64,000 bases of DNA, from contig JAJUBI010000005.1 in the NCBI GenBank assembly GCA_022419385.1, positions 1,922,001 through 1,986,000 of the forward strand. Direction: 5' to 3'. The stretch's first letter is position 1. Every line of letters starts with the position of its first letter. The stretch is from Paraconiothyrium sp. Pb-2020. Its lineage: Eukaryota > Ascomycota > Dothideomycetes > Pleosporales > Didymosphaeriaceae. The position numbers were made by a program, and so were the translations under genes. Shown here one piece after another: positions 33,893 through 45,508 of this stretch. The notes under the pieces are model-generated. The model was not told where the DNA came from, made no database searches, and saw nothing but the letters and a program-made list of their open reading frames with translations.

Positions 33893-34518
33893 GATAGCGT
33901 ACCAGGCTGCATAAACAAGCATCGCGTCCCTGCTCACCGGCATGGCCATTACATGAATCGAGGATTTGGGACAAAAGATGTAGGCAACTGGGTTTTTCCC
34001 AAGCATCAGTGGCCGACGGCCTAGCATAAGGGAGTAGGAATCAGTCGCCCTGGCACCGCCCTCCACCGAGCTCAAACGTTTCCGCGAACTCAGGCTTCGG
34101 CACGCTACCGACTCACTCTCAGACCTGTCGGCCGGAAATTGACATCACAACAGAGATGGCTCCTTGTGGCGGACGAACTGCCAGCGCGTCGACCGAACAC
34201 ACCCCGGAGGATGGACGGGAACGTTGGCACAGGTCGTTGGGTAGGAAACAGAGGGAACCTGCTGTAGAAATTTATTTGTACGTCGCGAAATCTTGGCGCG
34301 CTAGTGAAAAGCTCGGGGCAGGTGCGGTGACCGCGTTCGGTGCCTGCCGAGTGCATTGCAGCACTTTCACCCACTTGCATCCATCATCTTTGACTTGACG
34401 ATCACCACGTACACATGCTCGACTGTCTGCTTGTACGTAATTACGCGTCATAGCCTATTCTTCGTCCTTGCCAGTCAGTGTGCCAGAGAGCCGTACGCAA
34501 GCCCCCCAAGCCTTCGCC
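33893..34518. other. Intergenic between Pth2 and Snu66
   Basis: About 630 bp; it holds the 3' flank of Pth2 and the promoter of the downstream gene on the same strand. No feature was recognised. Confidence 0.45.
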
Positions 34519-36543
34519 ATGGCGGACCTCTCCATCGAGGAGGCAAACAAGATCCGCCTGTCCATGGGATTGGCGCCGCTGCCTGTCCCCGGCGCAGCAG
34601 CACCCTCCGGTCCAGCCTTCAGACAAGCACAGGTGGGCGACGACTCCGATGAGGAACTCGCAAGCACCATCGAATCGCGCCAGGCTGCCGGCTTCGACAA
34701 CTGGAAGAATTTGCAAGACGAGGCGGCAGCGAAGAAGAAGCGTGAGGATCGGCTAGCGGCGATCAAGAAAGAACGCGAGAAGGCGGCGCGCTTTGCGAAA
34801 CTTGAGGGGAAGGGCCTAGCGGATGCAGTCGAGGACGAAGACGACATGGCTTGGCTCAGAGGCTCCAAGAAGCGCCAGAAGAAGATCGCCAAAGCGGAGC
34901 AAATGCAGAAGGAGCTGGAAGAGCGGGAACGTCAGGCACAGGAAGCATTGCAGTACACAGAGGCTGATTTGGCCGGGGTCAAGGTTGGGCACGAGGTCGA
35001 CCAGTTTGAGGACGGAGAGGACCAGGTCTTGGTGCTCAAAGACACTGCTGTCGATGCGGAAGACGATGATGAATTGGAGGCTGTTTCGCTGAAGGAGCGA
35101 GAGCGCCTACAGGAGAAACTCGATTCGAAGAAGCGGAAGCGCGCCTACGACCCGAACGACGACGGCCAAAAATCTATCCTAGCACAGTACGACGAGGAGA
35201 TCGAAGGCAGGAAGCGAAATGCCTTCACTCTCGACGGCCAGGGCAGGACAGTAGAACAGGCGCAGGCAGAAGCTGCAGGTGCGGCCAGGCCCAAGCGGAT
35301 TGCCGTTAGTCTCGACATCCTCCAGGAGGACACTCCAGTGAACGACTACATGGATATCTCGGAGGTCAAGATGAAGAAGCCGAAGAAGAAGAAGGCCAAG
35401 TCGTCTAAGAGAAAGCGTATCGAAGATGACGAAGTAATGTTTGCTGACCCAGAAGAGCCGACTGATGATATGGAGATGGATGAGTCGGAGACCAAAGTCG
35501 CACCGAAGAAGGCCAACAAAAACCTCTTTGACGAATCTTTTGTAGATGACGACCATCTGCAAGCGCGACTGGCCGCCCAACGCCGACAAGCATTGAAGAA
35601 GCGTAAGAAGACGCGCCCGGAAGACCTCGCTCGGCAACTTCGTGAAGAGGCAACTTCAGCACCGCAAACACCTGGTGAAGTGGTAGACTCCACAGAAGTC
35701 GCCGAAGAAGACGCAGGTGCTCTTATCATCGATGAAACCACTGAATTCGTGCACAATCTTGGCGCCAATGCCGAGGCTGAAGCAGAGGAAGCTCGTCGAC
35801 GACAGCGCCACAAAAGTAGTCAGATCCCCAATACGGTCGAGTCGCCAGCATTTGAAGTCGACGATGAAGGTGACGTCGACATGGCTCAATCGTATGCGGA
35901 AGCCGCGGAAGCCGAGGACCGCAAAGAACGTAGCATGTCTCGAGCCAAATCTGTCGAAATCACAGGCACCGGGCTGGACGACGAGAAACTGGTCAGCGGT
36001 GGCATAGGTGCCACACTCGCGCTTCTCAAACAGCGCGGTCTTGTTGCGTCTGCCGAAGGCGGCGACAAGAACGCACTCTGGCGAGAGCGCGAAAAGTTCC
36101 TTGCCGACAAAATCAGGGCTGAAGAAGAAGTTGAGCGGGAGCGTAGGGAAGACCGCGAGCGCCAGCGCAATTCTGCGCGCTGGCAGACCATGTCGGCACG
36201 TGACAGGGAAGAATTCAATCGACAAGCCAACGCCAAATCCGAGAAAGAAGTCGCTCGTAAACTTGCGGACATATACAACAAAGAGTACAAGCCGACGTTC
36301 CAGCTCACACATACAGACGAGCATGGCAGACAGCTCAACGAGAAAGAAGCGTTCAAGCTCCTCAGCCACCAGTTCCATGGCAAGGGTAGTGGTAACACGA
36401 AGACAAAAAAGCATCTTGACAAGATTGAGCAAGAGAAAAGGAAGATTGCAGAGAACTCTTTGGATACGAGAGCCGGTGGTCTCAGTAACGCGCAAGATCA
36501 GCAGGCGAAGAAGAACAAGTTCGCTGGTGTTCGACTTCAGTAA
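34519..36543 (+). CDS. U4/U6.U5 tri-snRNP protein Snu66/SART1
   Basis: A single exon of 674 aa. I chose the ATG at 34519 (TTCGCCATGGCG) because the HIND motif follows at once (SIEEANKIRLSMGLAPLPV, residues 4-22). HIND binds the ubiquitin-like Hub1, which affects alternative splicing. The rest shows the SART1 pattern: highly charged, with coiled-coil segments, WLRGSKKRQKKIAKAEQ, DLAGVKVGHEVDQF, LKERERLQEKLDSKKRKR, GIGATLALLKQRGL, and near the end KEYKPTFQLTHTDEHGRQL and HQFHGKGSGNTKTKKH. Basic nuclear-localisation-like tracts (KKPKKKKAKSSKRKR) are present. It is a nuclear spliceosome component. Confidence 0.93.
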   Translation: MADLSIEEANKIRLSMGLAPLPVPGAAAPSGPAFRQAQVGDDSDEELASTIESRQAAGFDNWKNLQDEAAAKKKREDRLAAIKKEREKAARFAKLEGKGLADAVEDEDDMAWLRGSKKRQKKIAKAEQMQKELEERERQAQEALQYTEADLAGVKVGHEVDQFEDGEDQVLVLKDTAVDAEDDDELEAVSLKERERLQEKLDSKKRKRAYDPNDDGQKSILAQYDEEIEGRKRNAFTLDGQGRTVEQAQAEAAGAARPKRIAVSLDILQEDTPVNDYMDISEVKMKKPKKKKAKSSKRKRIEDDEVMFADPEEPTDDMEMDESETKVAPKKANKNLFDESFVDDDHLQARLAAQRRQALKKRKKTRPEDLARQLREEATSAPQTPGEVVDSTEVAEEDAGALIIDETTEFVHNLGANAEAEAEEARRRQRHKSSQIPNTVESPAFEVDDEGDVDMAQSYAEAAEAEDRKERSMSRAKSVEITGTGLDDEKLVSGGIGATLALLKQRGLVASAEGGDKNALWREREKFLADKIRAEEEVERERREDRERQRNSARWQTMSARDREEFNRQANAKSEKEVARKLADIYNKEYKPTFQLTHTDEHGRQLNEKEAFKLLSHQFHGKGSGNTKTKKHLDKIEQEKRKIAENSLDTRAGGLSNAQDQQAKKNKFAGVRLQ

Positions 36544-36896
36544 TTGCTCCTCTGACACCGTCAAGAGTATCGGACCAGCTTTTGGAAAGTGTAGGATGGA
36601 TATGGCGTTTCCCAAGGTCAGTTGCTTCTTGAGCATATGCACACAAGGCAGATATTAATGCAAGATGGTTTTTCAGGCCAGCTTCGAGCCGATGTCGGTA
36701 TGTTCTTGGTTGTGTTCACTTGCTAACTGCTAGGTTCGCCCTCATTGTGTGTGCGCACCGCATTTCACGTTGTCGATCTCAGTTCCTCCAAACCTTGTGG
36801 TCACCACGTCAAAGGCTGAGTATTGTGTGTTCCCTAACGCCTAAGCGCAACATCCACACTCCCGCGAAATGATGCAACTTTACTGCCATTCTTCTA
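36544..36896. other. Convergent 3' flanks
   Basis: About 350 bp between convergent Snu66 and GH30 genes; presumably two 3' UTRs. Nothing else was seen. Confidence 0.5.
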
Positions 36897-38498
36897 TCAA
36901 CCCGCCGCAACCGTCGCATTCGCCGCAGCACCCGTGACTAGGAAGCTGATCATACCCCTTCCCGGCACGCTTGCGCTAGCTGTTCCATCATTGCCTAGCG
37001 TCACCGGAGTCACACTCATGTCATGCGTATTGTCCGTATACCACGCCTGCACATTCGGGTTGACCAAAGTGCTCCCCGTAAGACTAATGCCAACCGTCTG
37101 CGCACTCGAGCCGGTATTGATGATCTGCAAGAAATTATCAGCACTTTCCACGCCTTCTAAGATAGACAGTATCTGTTCAGATGGCGTATACTTACCACGA
37201 CAGCAACACTACCGTCCTTGTTTACAAAAGCTGCGTTCTTGAGATTGCTACCACCGCTAGCTCCAACACGAACGGATTCTGGGCGCACGACGCGGAACTG
37301 CGCGAACGCCCAGAGGCGCTTGCTTACGGTGTACGACTGTCCGTCCACAAGGATGAGCTTCTCATTGTTATTGTTGTTGGTTGCACGGTCTTGCACGCCT
37401 TCCCAGAAGATGTACGCGCTGAGATTCGAGTTTACGATGCCGTTGAACACCGTGTTGGCCCATGTATAACCGTCACCGCTGCCCCCATTGCTATACCATG
37501 CTGTTGACCAGCCACCGTTGAGGTCGGAGTACTCAGTCTGCCATACTTTGGCTTTGGTGTTCATCACGCCAGAGATACGGCTCGTATATTCGTGCGATGT
37601 GATTGCATAGACTAGCGGGATGGCTCCCGCGCTGTTAATCTGGGAGGCATGTTGCGAGGCAATAGACCAACCGGTCGCTTCACAGCAATTGATCCCTACA
37701 GAGGTGAGGTTTGCCTTGTCGAGCGTAGGCCGCAGGACTTTGATGAATTCGGCCGCTTGCGTGCCGCTCGATTGCATGCTAGCATACGAAGTCGACATAT
37801 CAGGCTCATTGAGGAACCCGACGTGCGTGATCAAAACCCCGTTTTCAGCATACAGCTGGATATTCTTGACGAGGTAGTTGGCGTAGGCCTGTTTCCAGTC
37901 GCCGGATTTGCAGTTTGTGCCCGAGACCTAGATCCAAACCTTTGATTCAGCTTCGTCTTTCTTAATGGCCGAAGATCCAGCTTGTATCAAACACAACGTT
38001 GAGGGAGGTTGGACTTACACCACAAAGTTGTCCTCCATTAGCATCATTACCGTTCGTCTTCATGCACCCCGGCGCACTCCACGCGTTTGCGTAGAATGTT
38101 CGCACTCCATAATCCCACGCCTTCTGACTTAACCATAGCTGTCCGCTATCTTTCCCATCCCACTTGTACTCTGGCGTCCCATCGGGAGTGGAAGGACAGT
38201 TCGGCAGAATCGTGTTCATCCAGTCGCTCTGGCTGGTTTTGGAGCTCCCGATGCCGTTGCGCACGATTGAGAAGCCGGCGCCAGTGGTGGTGTTGAAGAG
38301 CAGGTTGAGCACTTCGGATTGTTTGGGTTCTTTAAGATTGACGATCAAGTTTGCTCGCTGGAACGCGCCGCTGAATCCAAAGCCGTCGATGGTTTGATAC
38401 CGTTTCGTGAGGTCGATTGTCACTTTCTGCGAGGATTGGCGGGGTGAGAGGGATGCGAGAGCGGGCGCGGCCAGCAAAGCAAAGAGCGTGGTGTACAT
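36897..38498 (-). CDS. Secreted GH30 glycosidase (xylanase/glucuronoxylanase-like)
   Basis: Three exons: 38498-38019, 37927-37196 and 37124-36897. Introns of 91 and 71 bp give 479 aa with frames closed. The last acceptor is TTGCAG at 37125, which restores GSVAVVV-IINTGSSAQ. The signal peptide is MYTTLFALLAAPALASLSPR. Catalytic residues: acid/base Glu201 in HVGFLNEPD and nucleophile Glu292 in VWQTEYSDLNGGW; the early block IDGFGFSGAFQRA and SIVRNGIGSS are GH30 marks. The C-terminal beta-sandwich (NTGSSAQTVGISL...GRGMISFLV) completes the family architecture. It probably cleaves xylan or glucuronoxylan in plant walls; beta-1,6-glucanase activity is a less likely alternative. Confidence 0.92.
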
Positions 38499-39164
38499 GG
38501 TCGCTTGAGTGATGCGTAGCCCAGGATCCAAAAGTACGAGTCAAAGTCGGTTGCGCAACATGACCATTTGTACTTGTTATAAGAGAAGCCTGCTGTGGGG
38601 CCTACGAACGCCAGATTTACTTGTGGCGATATATGCGTTGCCCCCGATCTAGGTATGCGAAGACGTCCAAAGTGCATGCGGCAGTGCGCAGCAGCCGATA
38701 CGAGCCACGAGACGAACCACATCGTACTGGATAGATCACTCTAGCATGTGTATATGGTAGGCCAAGAGACAAGAATAGTTTACCCCACAGTTCCTTTGCA
38801 CGGGCATGCTGTGTGTGGCACTTTAGCCGAAGGATAATCCAGGGTCACTGCGGCGGGACGAGTGGGCAGGGCTGCCATGGGGCGTTCATGACGGTACAGA
38901 CTTCGAAGAAGATAGGTTCTTACTGGAAAGATCTCAGTACCTTCTCGAGACGAACTTTGAGGACATCATTCAGGAAGAGTCGCCGCAGAATGAAAAACAA
39001 GTCTATGAGCCTCACCTACAACATGCGATCCACAAAAATAAAGAAGGCAATTCACAATACGAGCCCATACATAACGATCTCTTTCCAAAGAGAAAGAGGC
39101 CGTGATCGTAGCAATAAATTAATCCTTAACGGGGTATATGTCATGCCCAGGCCCAATCCCTGAA
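38499..39164. other. GH30 upstream region
   Basis: About 670 bp upstream of the GH30 start and downstream of the F-box gene. No gene or clear motif was seen. Confidence 0.45.
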
Positions 39165-40418
39165 TTAGTACACAAAGTCAGGTATAGTCTGACTCTGATA
39201 CCAAAATTCACTATTCCTCTTCTTGGGGCCCAGATTCGTAGCTTCCCTCCTGACAAACCACATCCAATATCTACTTGCGTGTAGTATATCGCGTCCAAAA
39301 TAGTGCCACGTGGTTATTACTAGTGTAGAAGCATTTGCCCTTACCACCCTGTACTTCATCGGGCAACCTCGACACTTGTAGATAACATGTTCATGGACAT
39401 CGCCTTGTAAAGAATCGGTGGCGCTCATCTGCTCTTGCTCCAGGGGCGTCGGCTTGCGCAATTTAGTCATGTCTACCTTTGTTTTGTGCTGCATTGAGGG
39501 AAGCGCTGCAGCGATTGCATAAGTGAGCAGTGGGCCGTTGAGCGCAGGTCTTCGAGGGCCGCGATAGAAGTTTACTTCGGAGTGCGAAGTTGTAGTAGAC
39601 TGATGCGGGCAGAGCCGCAAGGGCAAGGAAAGGATATCCGATGCCTGGAGAGCATTTCCTTGCTTCGGTTCGAATGTGTGTGTGTGCTCCAACAGGAGAG
39701 CTTCGTTAATCCACCTAGCCGACGAGTTCAATGTATAGAGGAGCTTCTCGTGGTTCGAACTCGTGAAGTGTCCGGTAAGAACGTCTGTAGAAGTTGGATC
39801 TGCTGGTCCTTTGTCGAAAACCTCTCGAATATGCTGTCTTACAAGACTGTAACCTTGCCCCCTTTCATTTCGAATCTGCGCCATGTAAGCCACCAAGGCC
39901 CATTGACTCATACAAGTCTTGGTCAACTTGGTCTCGCGATGCAGTCGCGGTGGCTTTAGTGGTGGATGGAGTGTATTGCAATTTTCGCAAAAGTGCAATT
40001 GTGGAGAGTCGCGAACGAGATACTGCATGAGCGTTCTTCGTCCATCAGCCCAGCGTCCGTGCTGAAGTCGCTTCAAGCCAGCCCATGTGTTGCTACCGAG
40101 TAATTGAAGCGCTAATTTGCAGGTCAAAGTCAGTGAGATGGCTGCCTCTTCTGTGAGATAGCCTGTGATGCAGAGCAAGAGCTCACGTGGACATGAGAAG
40201 AGGATGCTTGTATGATTGGGATCGACGTGGGTTTGCTTGTGGTACTCCTCAAGCGCAGCCGCATTTTTCTTTTTGATTCTTTTCGTCATCTTCAGCTTGA
40301 CTTTTGCTTTAGACAAATGTGTAGCCGGTTTTCCTCTTGGACCGGTCGCAGAAGCCTTGCTAATGCCGTTGCCGGACCGCGTTGTCCGTGGGGTTGTCGT
40401 GGTCGCTCGAGTTTTCAT
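39165..40418 (-). CDS. F-box-like protein of unknown target
   Basis: A single exon of 417 aa from the ATG at 40418; the frame extends two codons upstream but without an ATG there. The N-terminus is basic and low-complexity (MKTRATTTTPRTTRSG...KMTKRIKKK). An F-box-like segment follows at about 73-115: LFSCPRELLLCITGYLTEEAAISLTLTCKL. A CxxC...HP block (FCENCNTLHPPLKPPR) comes next, frequent after F-boxes in fungal proteins. The remainder is unassigned and ends with aromatic-rich WYQSQTIPDFVY. F-box proteins link substrates to SCF ubiquitin ligases; the target here is unknown. The F-box call rests on pattern only. Confidence 0.78.
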   Translation of the reverse strand: MKTRATTTTPRTTRSGNGISKASATGPRGKPATHLSKAKVKLKMTKRIKKKNAAALEEYHKQTHVDPNHTSILFSCPRELLLCITGYLTEEAAISLTLTCKLALQLLGSNTWAGLKRLQHGRWADGRRTLMQYLVRDSPQLHFCENCNTLHPPLKPPRLHRETKLTKTCMSQWALVAYMAQIRNERGQGYSLVRQHIREVFDKGPADPTSTDVLTGHFTSSNHEKLLYTLNSSARWINEALLLEHTHTFEPKQGNALQASDILSLPLRLCPHQSTTTSHSEVNFYRGPRRPALNGPLLTYAIAAALPSMQHKTKVDMTKLRKPTPLEQEQMSATDSLQGDVHEHVIYKCRGCPMKYRVVRANASTLVITTWHYFGRDILHASRYWMWFVRREATNLGPKKRNSEFWYQSQTIPDFVY

Positions 40419-41009
40419 GTTCAATGAGGTCTTGTAGATTCACTGACCAAAAGTTATTGTGATCTTGAAGGGTGAGTATCTCTCTCGTGAAACGCGAAAA
40501 TGTTGTGTTTTAAGGGGAGAAGGAGGTGGACGTACTATTGAGTCACTCTAGGCTTGGTGAGGCCTAGTGAACACTTAGCGCAAGGCAACCACTCGCATAT
40601 GTTCAACAAGCATTAAATACGGTAATAGTAAGTGCATGATATCAAGTTGAATAGGCTGCAGGATTGCCCGTTTACATCATATGTGCTCTAATCCATCGGT
40701 AGAGCTTCTGAAACTCGCAGACACATGTCACATGCGCATGCTCAAAATGACCGGCTGATCAATTGTATCGGTCAAATGTTGTGATCCGAAGAGTAGGACT
40801 GCAAGACACCAATACCATCCGCTACCAGCGGAGGCTATAACGGAAGCCACATACCGACGTGAGCTGTCGCGCTATCTATCATAGGACAGCTCATAAAGTG
40901 AGTGTTGGTCATCCGTTCGATTGCTAAGGTTCGCTTTTCAGCGTTTTTGCCGTACAAAGCCTCTTTTCCTGAATGTATCTCTCAGGGACTCACCATTACC
41001 TATTCCCAT
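40419..41009. other. Intergenic upstream of F-box gene
   Basis: About 590 bp between the F-box start and the 3' end of the DJ-1-like gene. No feature was recognised. Confidence 0.45.
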
Positions 41010-41750
41010 CTACAACGTTTCAGCCACAACCATTGGTGATGCAACCTCATCCCTCTTCTCCTTTCCAGCGAGCGCCTCCACGATCGTGAGGGCAAAGAGT
41101 AGCGCTGTCCCCGGCCTACACGCCGTTAGCATAGGCTCGTATCATCTCCACCAACTATACTAACCCTCTACTCGTGATGACCTTCCCATCAACCAACTCT
41201 CTCCTCACTATACTCCCAGCCATCCCTCTTCTCTCCACCTCTTCCCTTACACTAGGATGACTCGTGACCCTGCTCTTCTCACCCCATGCTTCTTTTGAGC
41301 CGCCACCAGCGCCGTCGTTCCAGCACAAATAGCAGCTACATGCTTCCCCGCAGTCTGAAAAGCGTTGATCATATCGAGCACAGGCTCAGAACTCGCGAAA
41401 GTCTTGCCCCTGGACCGCCGCCCGGCAAGATAAGTATGTCGTACTGCTCGTGCACAGATTTGTCGCCAAGAGTAAGAAGGGTAGGGAAGTCTGGGATGAG
41501 GCGGATGTTGCGAGTCATGCTAATCTAATTAGATCACGCACTCCTAGCACAGTGGCAATGGGCACGTACTGCGCGTAGTTCTCCTTGAGATTCACACCCG
41601 CAGATATTATCTCGAACCCTGCTCGTGTGAGAACTGGCGCACTGTCAATCCTTCAGTCTCTCTCGATGAGATGCTTGATATACCATCGTAAGGCGTTACA
41701 AATTCAATCTCTTCTGAACCATCGGCCACCAGGATCAGGGCTTTCGGCAT
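41010..41750 (-). CDS. DJ-1/PfpI-family protein, frame broken by two 1-base deletions
   Basis: Four exons fit the splice signals: 41750-41684, 41633-41570, 41519-41165 and 41115-41010, with introns of about 50 bp, each with a good donor and acceptor. Order of motifs: MPKALILVADGSEEIEF with the conserved Glu, DVLTRAGFEIISAG, YDILILPGGGPG, ICAGTTAL with the nucleophile Cys, VTSHPSV, and SRGPGTALLFALTIVEAL at the end. Exon 3 is two bases short: one base is missing at the G4 run at 41407-41410 (after GGGPG) and one at about 41290-41302 (between LVAA and SKEA). Reading on without correction gives stops. Everything else is intact, so either sequence error or very recent loss is likely. The family covers deglycase, chaperone and peptidase-like roles. 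Confidence 0.8.
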
Positions 41751-42739
41751 CGTTTTCGGTTTCTTGTTTAGCTCTTTCAAAGTGATGTACTCAAAACTGT
41801 CAATGTAATGGCGCTTTGCAAGTTCTGCGATCGATCGTTGATAACGTATTTCCAGAAGTGGTGTGAGTATTTGTAGAGATGACGTCGGTGGGGAAGGCCA
41901 TCCATTCCCGATTTGGCAGGAATTCTGCTGTACACAAGGCTGCGAATACCAAAGGGTTATTGCAAGCATGTCACGCAGCATCAGGCGTTGCTGTCAAATC
42001 GTCAAGCTACGACTGAGCGTTTGTGTTTGGATAGCGAGAATCTGAAGTATGCAGGGAGATGGAATGCGACTATGTTCGAAACGTGTAAAGATGATTTGTA
42101 TATCTAAACCTCGTGTTCAGGCTCACAAATTTGTCCAAGGATATCAAACTCTCCACTCATCTATAGACACACGCTTTAAGTAAGAGAACGCCGACCCGCT
42201 GCACAAGATATTATCTCCACCATCAAGTGCACCCCCAAGCCAATCGTAATTAGAACGCCAAAGCATTAGCACGCGCATTGCAACCGCCAATCGCGCAACG
42301 GAGAGATTCATAGGCTCGTGCAACTGTGAACGACCGGTCGAGTCAATCAGGCGCCAGAAGACGTGGAAAGCGTCTGAAGCGCCCGCTTCATCGTTGTATT
42401 ACACTACGGTTGTGCAGCTAGACGGAGCGCCTGCCTCCTCCATCTGCCTAACAACCAAGCTTGTGTTATCGCGAAAGATACAGTATTCGTGAAGTAGTAG
42501 GCCGGAATATGCAAAAGAACAATCATAGGTATCAAGATGAACAAAAAAGGTCGTGAGGTTGTATAAGAACAGTCATGTCGATAGCGTCCAGATGCAGTCG
42601 TTCGTTCGACATGTGATGTCGATCGGCCGCCATACCAGCGGCTGCCGACTGAGCAGCGCGATCGAAGCAATCGCTCGTTCCGAGTGGATGTTGCTCGATT
42701 CGAAGAAAACAGAGCCGAGGCCGCATAAAGTCAAGCGCA
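41751..42739. other. Intergenic between areA 3' end and the DJ-1-like gene
   Basis: About 990 bp. Both neighbours are on the minus strand; the areA stop is at 42740. No gene-like feature was seen. Confidence 0.45.
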
Positions 42740-45508
42740 TCACAGAGACATGGTGAGCCACTCCCATTCTTGAGGCCCTGACGCCGACGAAAGGCCTTGC
42801 CCCATAGCGCCCATGGGAAGACTGCCGAGATTCTGGTTTGGTATCAAGTTCGGACTGACTACGGGCTCCCTCCGAGCAATGGGGGCGCTTTTCCGTTGGT
42901 GTCGTCAGCATCTGCCATTTCTAGCTCCTGCGAGCCACTCTTGCTCTGCCCCCTAGCTCGTTTGGGTGCCATGTTGACCCCGCGTCCTTGGGTGGCGTTT
43001 GATATGTTGCCGGGTGGTGGTTTTGGCGGACCGGGTGCTATGGCAACTACACCACCAGTCTTCACGGGTGAAGTGGCAGTATTAGCGCTGTTTCCAGCTG
43101 CTCCCACGCCAACAGAACCAGTAGATTTTGGGGACTCCGAATCAGTACCCTTGGCAGATGTCGGTGTTGACACAGGGGTCTGTGCAAGGGAGTTTTTCCG
43201 CGACGACTTTTTCGCTGCTCGCGACGAAGATCCTGCGACAGGAGCCGTCCCGCTGCCACGGTTGCGCTTCTTGATGACATCCGTCTTGAGCGATAGTGGT
43301 CGCACTACTCCATGTAACTTAAGGAACAGGCCACATGCGTTGCAAAGAGGATGGCCTTCAGGATTACGGCGCCATAAGGGCGTAGTCTGTGTGAAGCAGT
43401 TTGTGCAGGTCGTCGGAGCGCTGCCTTGTTCACCCTGTTTGGTTCCTCCAGGGCTAGCTGGCCGTGAGGGTGCTGCAGAGCTCAAGCCGGACTCTGGCGG
43501 AGTATTAGGCGACGATTGTGAATGGCCATGCATTCCCTGTAGAGCCAAAGCCGCGGCATTGGGAGTCGAACTTGTGCGGGGTATCTTCCCACGTCGAGGG
43601 TCGTTTCCACGGTTTCGGATGTCGCTGACTGAGGCTGCCGAGCCGTGCGTGCGACCCAAACTACTGCTCACCCCCCAGTGTTCCTGTGGGGAAGGCATCA
43701 TCTCCGTGGGACCGATGGTGACGGTCTTGCGAGGAGGGCCTGCAGGGAAGCGGGCTGGAATAGGGTTGAACTGGTTGGACAGATCCGTCTCCCACTGAAA
43801 CCCAGCGTTGAAGTCGACCGAGCCCTCATCCATGGGCGACGAGTACTCTGCTTGGTTCGGTATCGTTCGGTCTGCGAACGCGCCCTCATCATCCTCGTTA
43901 TCCGAGTCTGCACCAAAGGTGAACATGTTTTCGTTCCGCGAATACGGCATGTGCTCTTGTCGATAAGGGAGGGTATTGTGTAAGACTTGAGTAGGGTCGA
44001 CATGGCTAGACTGGCCGAACGACGACGCCGAGAACGTTGCAGAAGAGGGCGCACTTGTGATGGCACTAAACATGGAATCGCCCATGCTACTGGGATTGAA
44101 GATGTACTGGGCTGCATCGAGTTGGAGAGGTTGGACGGGCGGTGGGTCCAAAGCTGTGAGTGGTATTGTTGCCTCGGATGTCCATTCCGTTGCGGTCGAA
44201 GTACATCTGACCCTCGTCTTGTATGGGCTGCGGCGTCGACACGGTAGAATGGAAGGTGGAGCTCGGTGGGGAGTAATAGTCTGGAGTTGAGCGACGAGGC
44301 CATGGAAGTGCCGTTGAAGAGGTTGGAATACGAGGCATTCTGCGACATGAGCGGCGACCCGACGGGAGAGAAGCCAAACTGCTGCTGGAAAGGGCCAGCA
44401 GAGTTAATGATGGGGTCTTCGGGCAGCTGGAAGTTGGAGGTGTCTATGGCGAAGGCACATGGGGCTGCGGGGTACTGAAGGAGGGTGGCTGCAACGACGT
44501 CTGGTCGAGCGAGTAGTGGTGAAGAGCAGCTTCATCGTCCGGATTGCTCGGAATCATGGTACTGTTGACGGGAGGCACCAGGGGAGAAGCCTCTGCGCGT
44601 CGCTTGGGCGGCTGATAAGGCGCATGTTAGCATGGTGGAGCTAGGATGCTGCATAGATAAGGACTCACTCGTCTCTCGTCAATCGACGTCTTGCGAACAC
44701 GGCGCTGGACATAGCCAAATTCATTGTCGCGATCGTGGTGGATGGCAGGCGGCACTGGAGGAGCGGATGCGCGGGCGAGCGAGAGATCTTGGTCGTGGTC
44801 ATGGTGTTGGTTAGCCTTCCTGATGGGGATGGCAGCTTGGGTGGCGGGCGTCGACGAGGACGGCAGCGGCGACGGCGGGAGGCCAGCTGGGCTACCCACC
44901 GACGACGGCTGGATGAAGTCGTCGAGGTTCATGGCATTGGGGTCAGGAACCGGAGGGGCCTGTGCCTGCTGGTCAACAGAGCGGCGCAGCTGTTGCGCAA
45001 TGCCGCTCGGAGCGCTCTTGAGCTGTGGCCGTGGGGGGGCAGCCATTGGCGCGGGCCTCATCTGTTCGCGCTCGGCCTGGCTACGCGCAGGAGCATCGTC
45101 AGCAGCGTCCATGGAGCGAGTTGGATGCGGGCGGGGCTCTGTCATGGGCTGTTGCACATTGCGGCATTCATACCCTTTATTGCGCTCGCGCTCGGCACGG
45201 CGCATGCTCATGGCCATCATCCGCCATGTCAAGTTCTCCATGCGCTCCGCATTGGGGAGCTGCGTCCTTGTTTTGCTGTACAGCTTCCATATCTGTGTGC
45301 CCAGCGGGTCGTTGCGCTGCAGCTCCTCGGGCGACTCCATGTGGGTGCTGTGGGCATCGTTCTTCAGACCTGGGAAGATGGGGTCGGCGAGCACGCCCTG
45401 GCGCGCGGCCGCAGCACGCGGCGAGAGATGCAGCGAGTGCTCCAGAATGGCGTCGTGGTCGGACGAGGGCTGGAAAGGGCTGTCCAGCGAGGGCCACGCC
45501 GCAGACAT
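42740..45508 (-). CDS. areA: AreA/NIT2 GATA factor, reading frame broken by four small indels
   Basis: Exon 1 runs 45508-44669 (280 codons) and contains the DUF1752 block DPLGTQIWKLYSKTRTQLP. A 57-bp intron with a CTAAC branch site joins DERR to PPKRRAEASPLVPPVNS, the intron position I recall for areA. Downstream, conserved AreA text continues but changes frame at about 44460-44500 (before FAIDTSNFQLPEDP), about 44281-44292 (before TPDYYSPPSS), about 44140-44180 (before ALDPPPVQP) and about 42861-42890 (before the tail). The single GATA finger is intact: CTNCFTQTTPLWRR...CNACGLFLKLHG, near 43412-43290. The tail EWEWLTMSL, which binds the NmrA repressor, ends at 42740 only after the last frame change. 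No introns can explain these shifts. It is the global activator of nitrogen-catabolism genes. Confidence 0.85.

Noticed and set aside
42797..43798. 333-codon plus-strand frame antisense to areA
   Set aside because: Lies opposite the conserved GATA finger and neighbouring coding text; a shadow frame.
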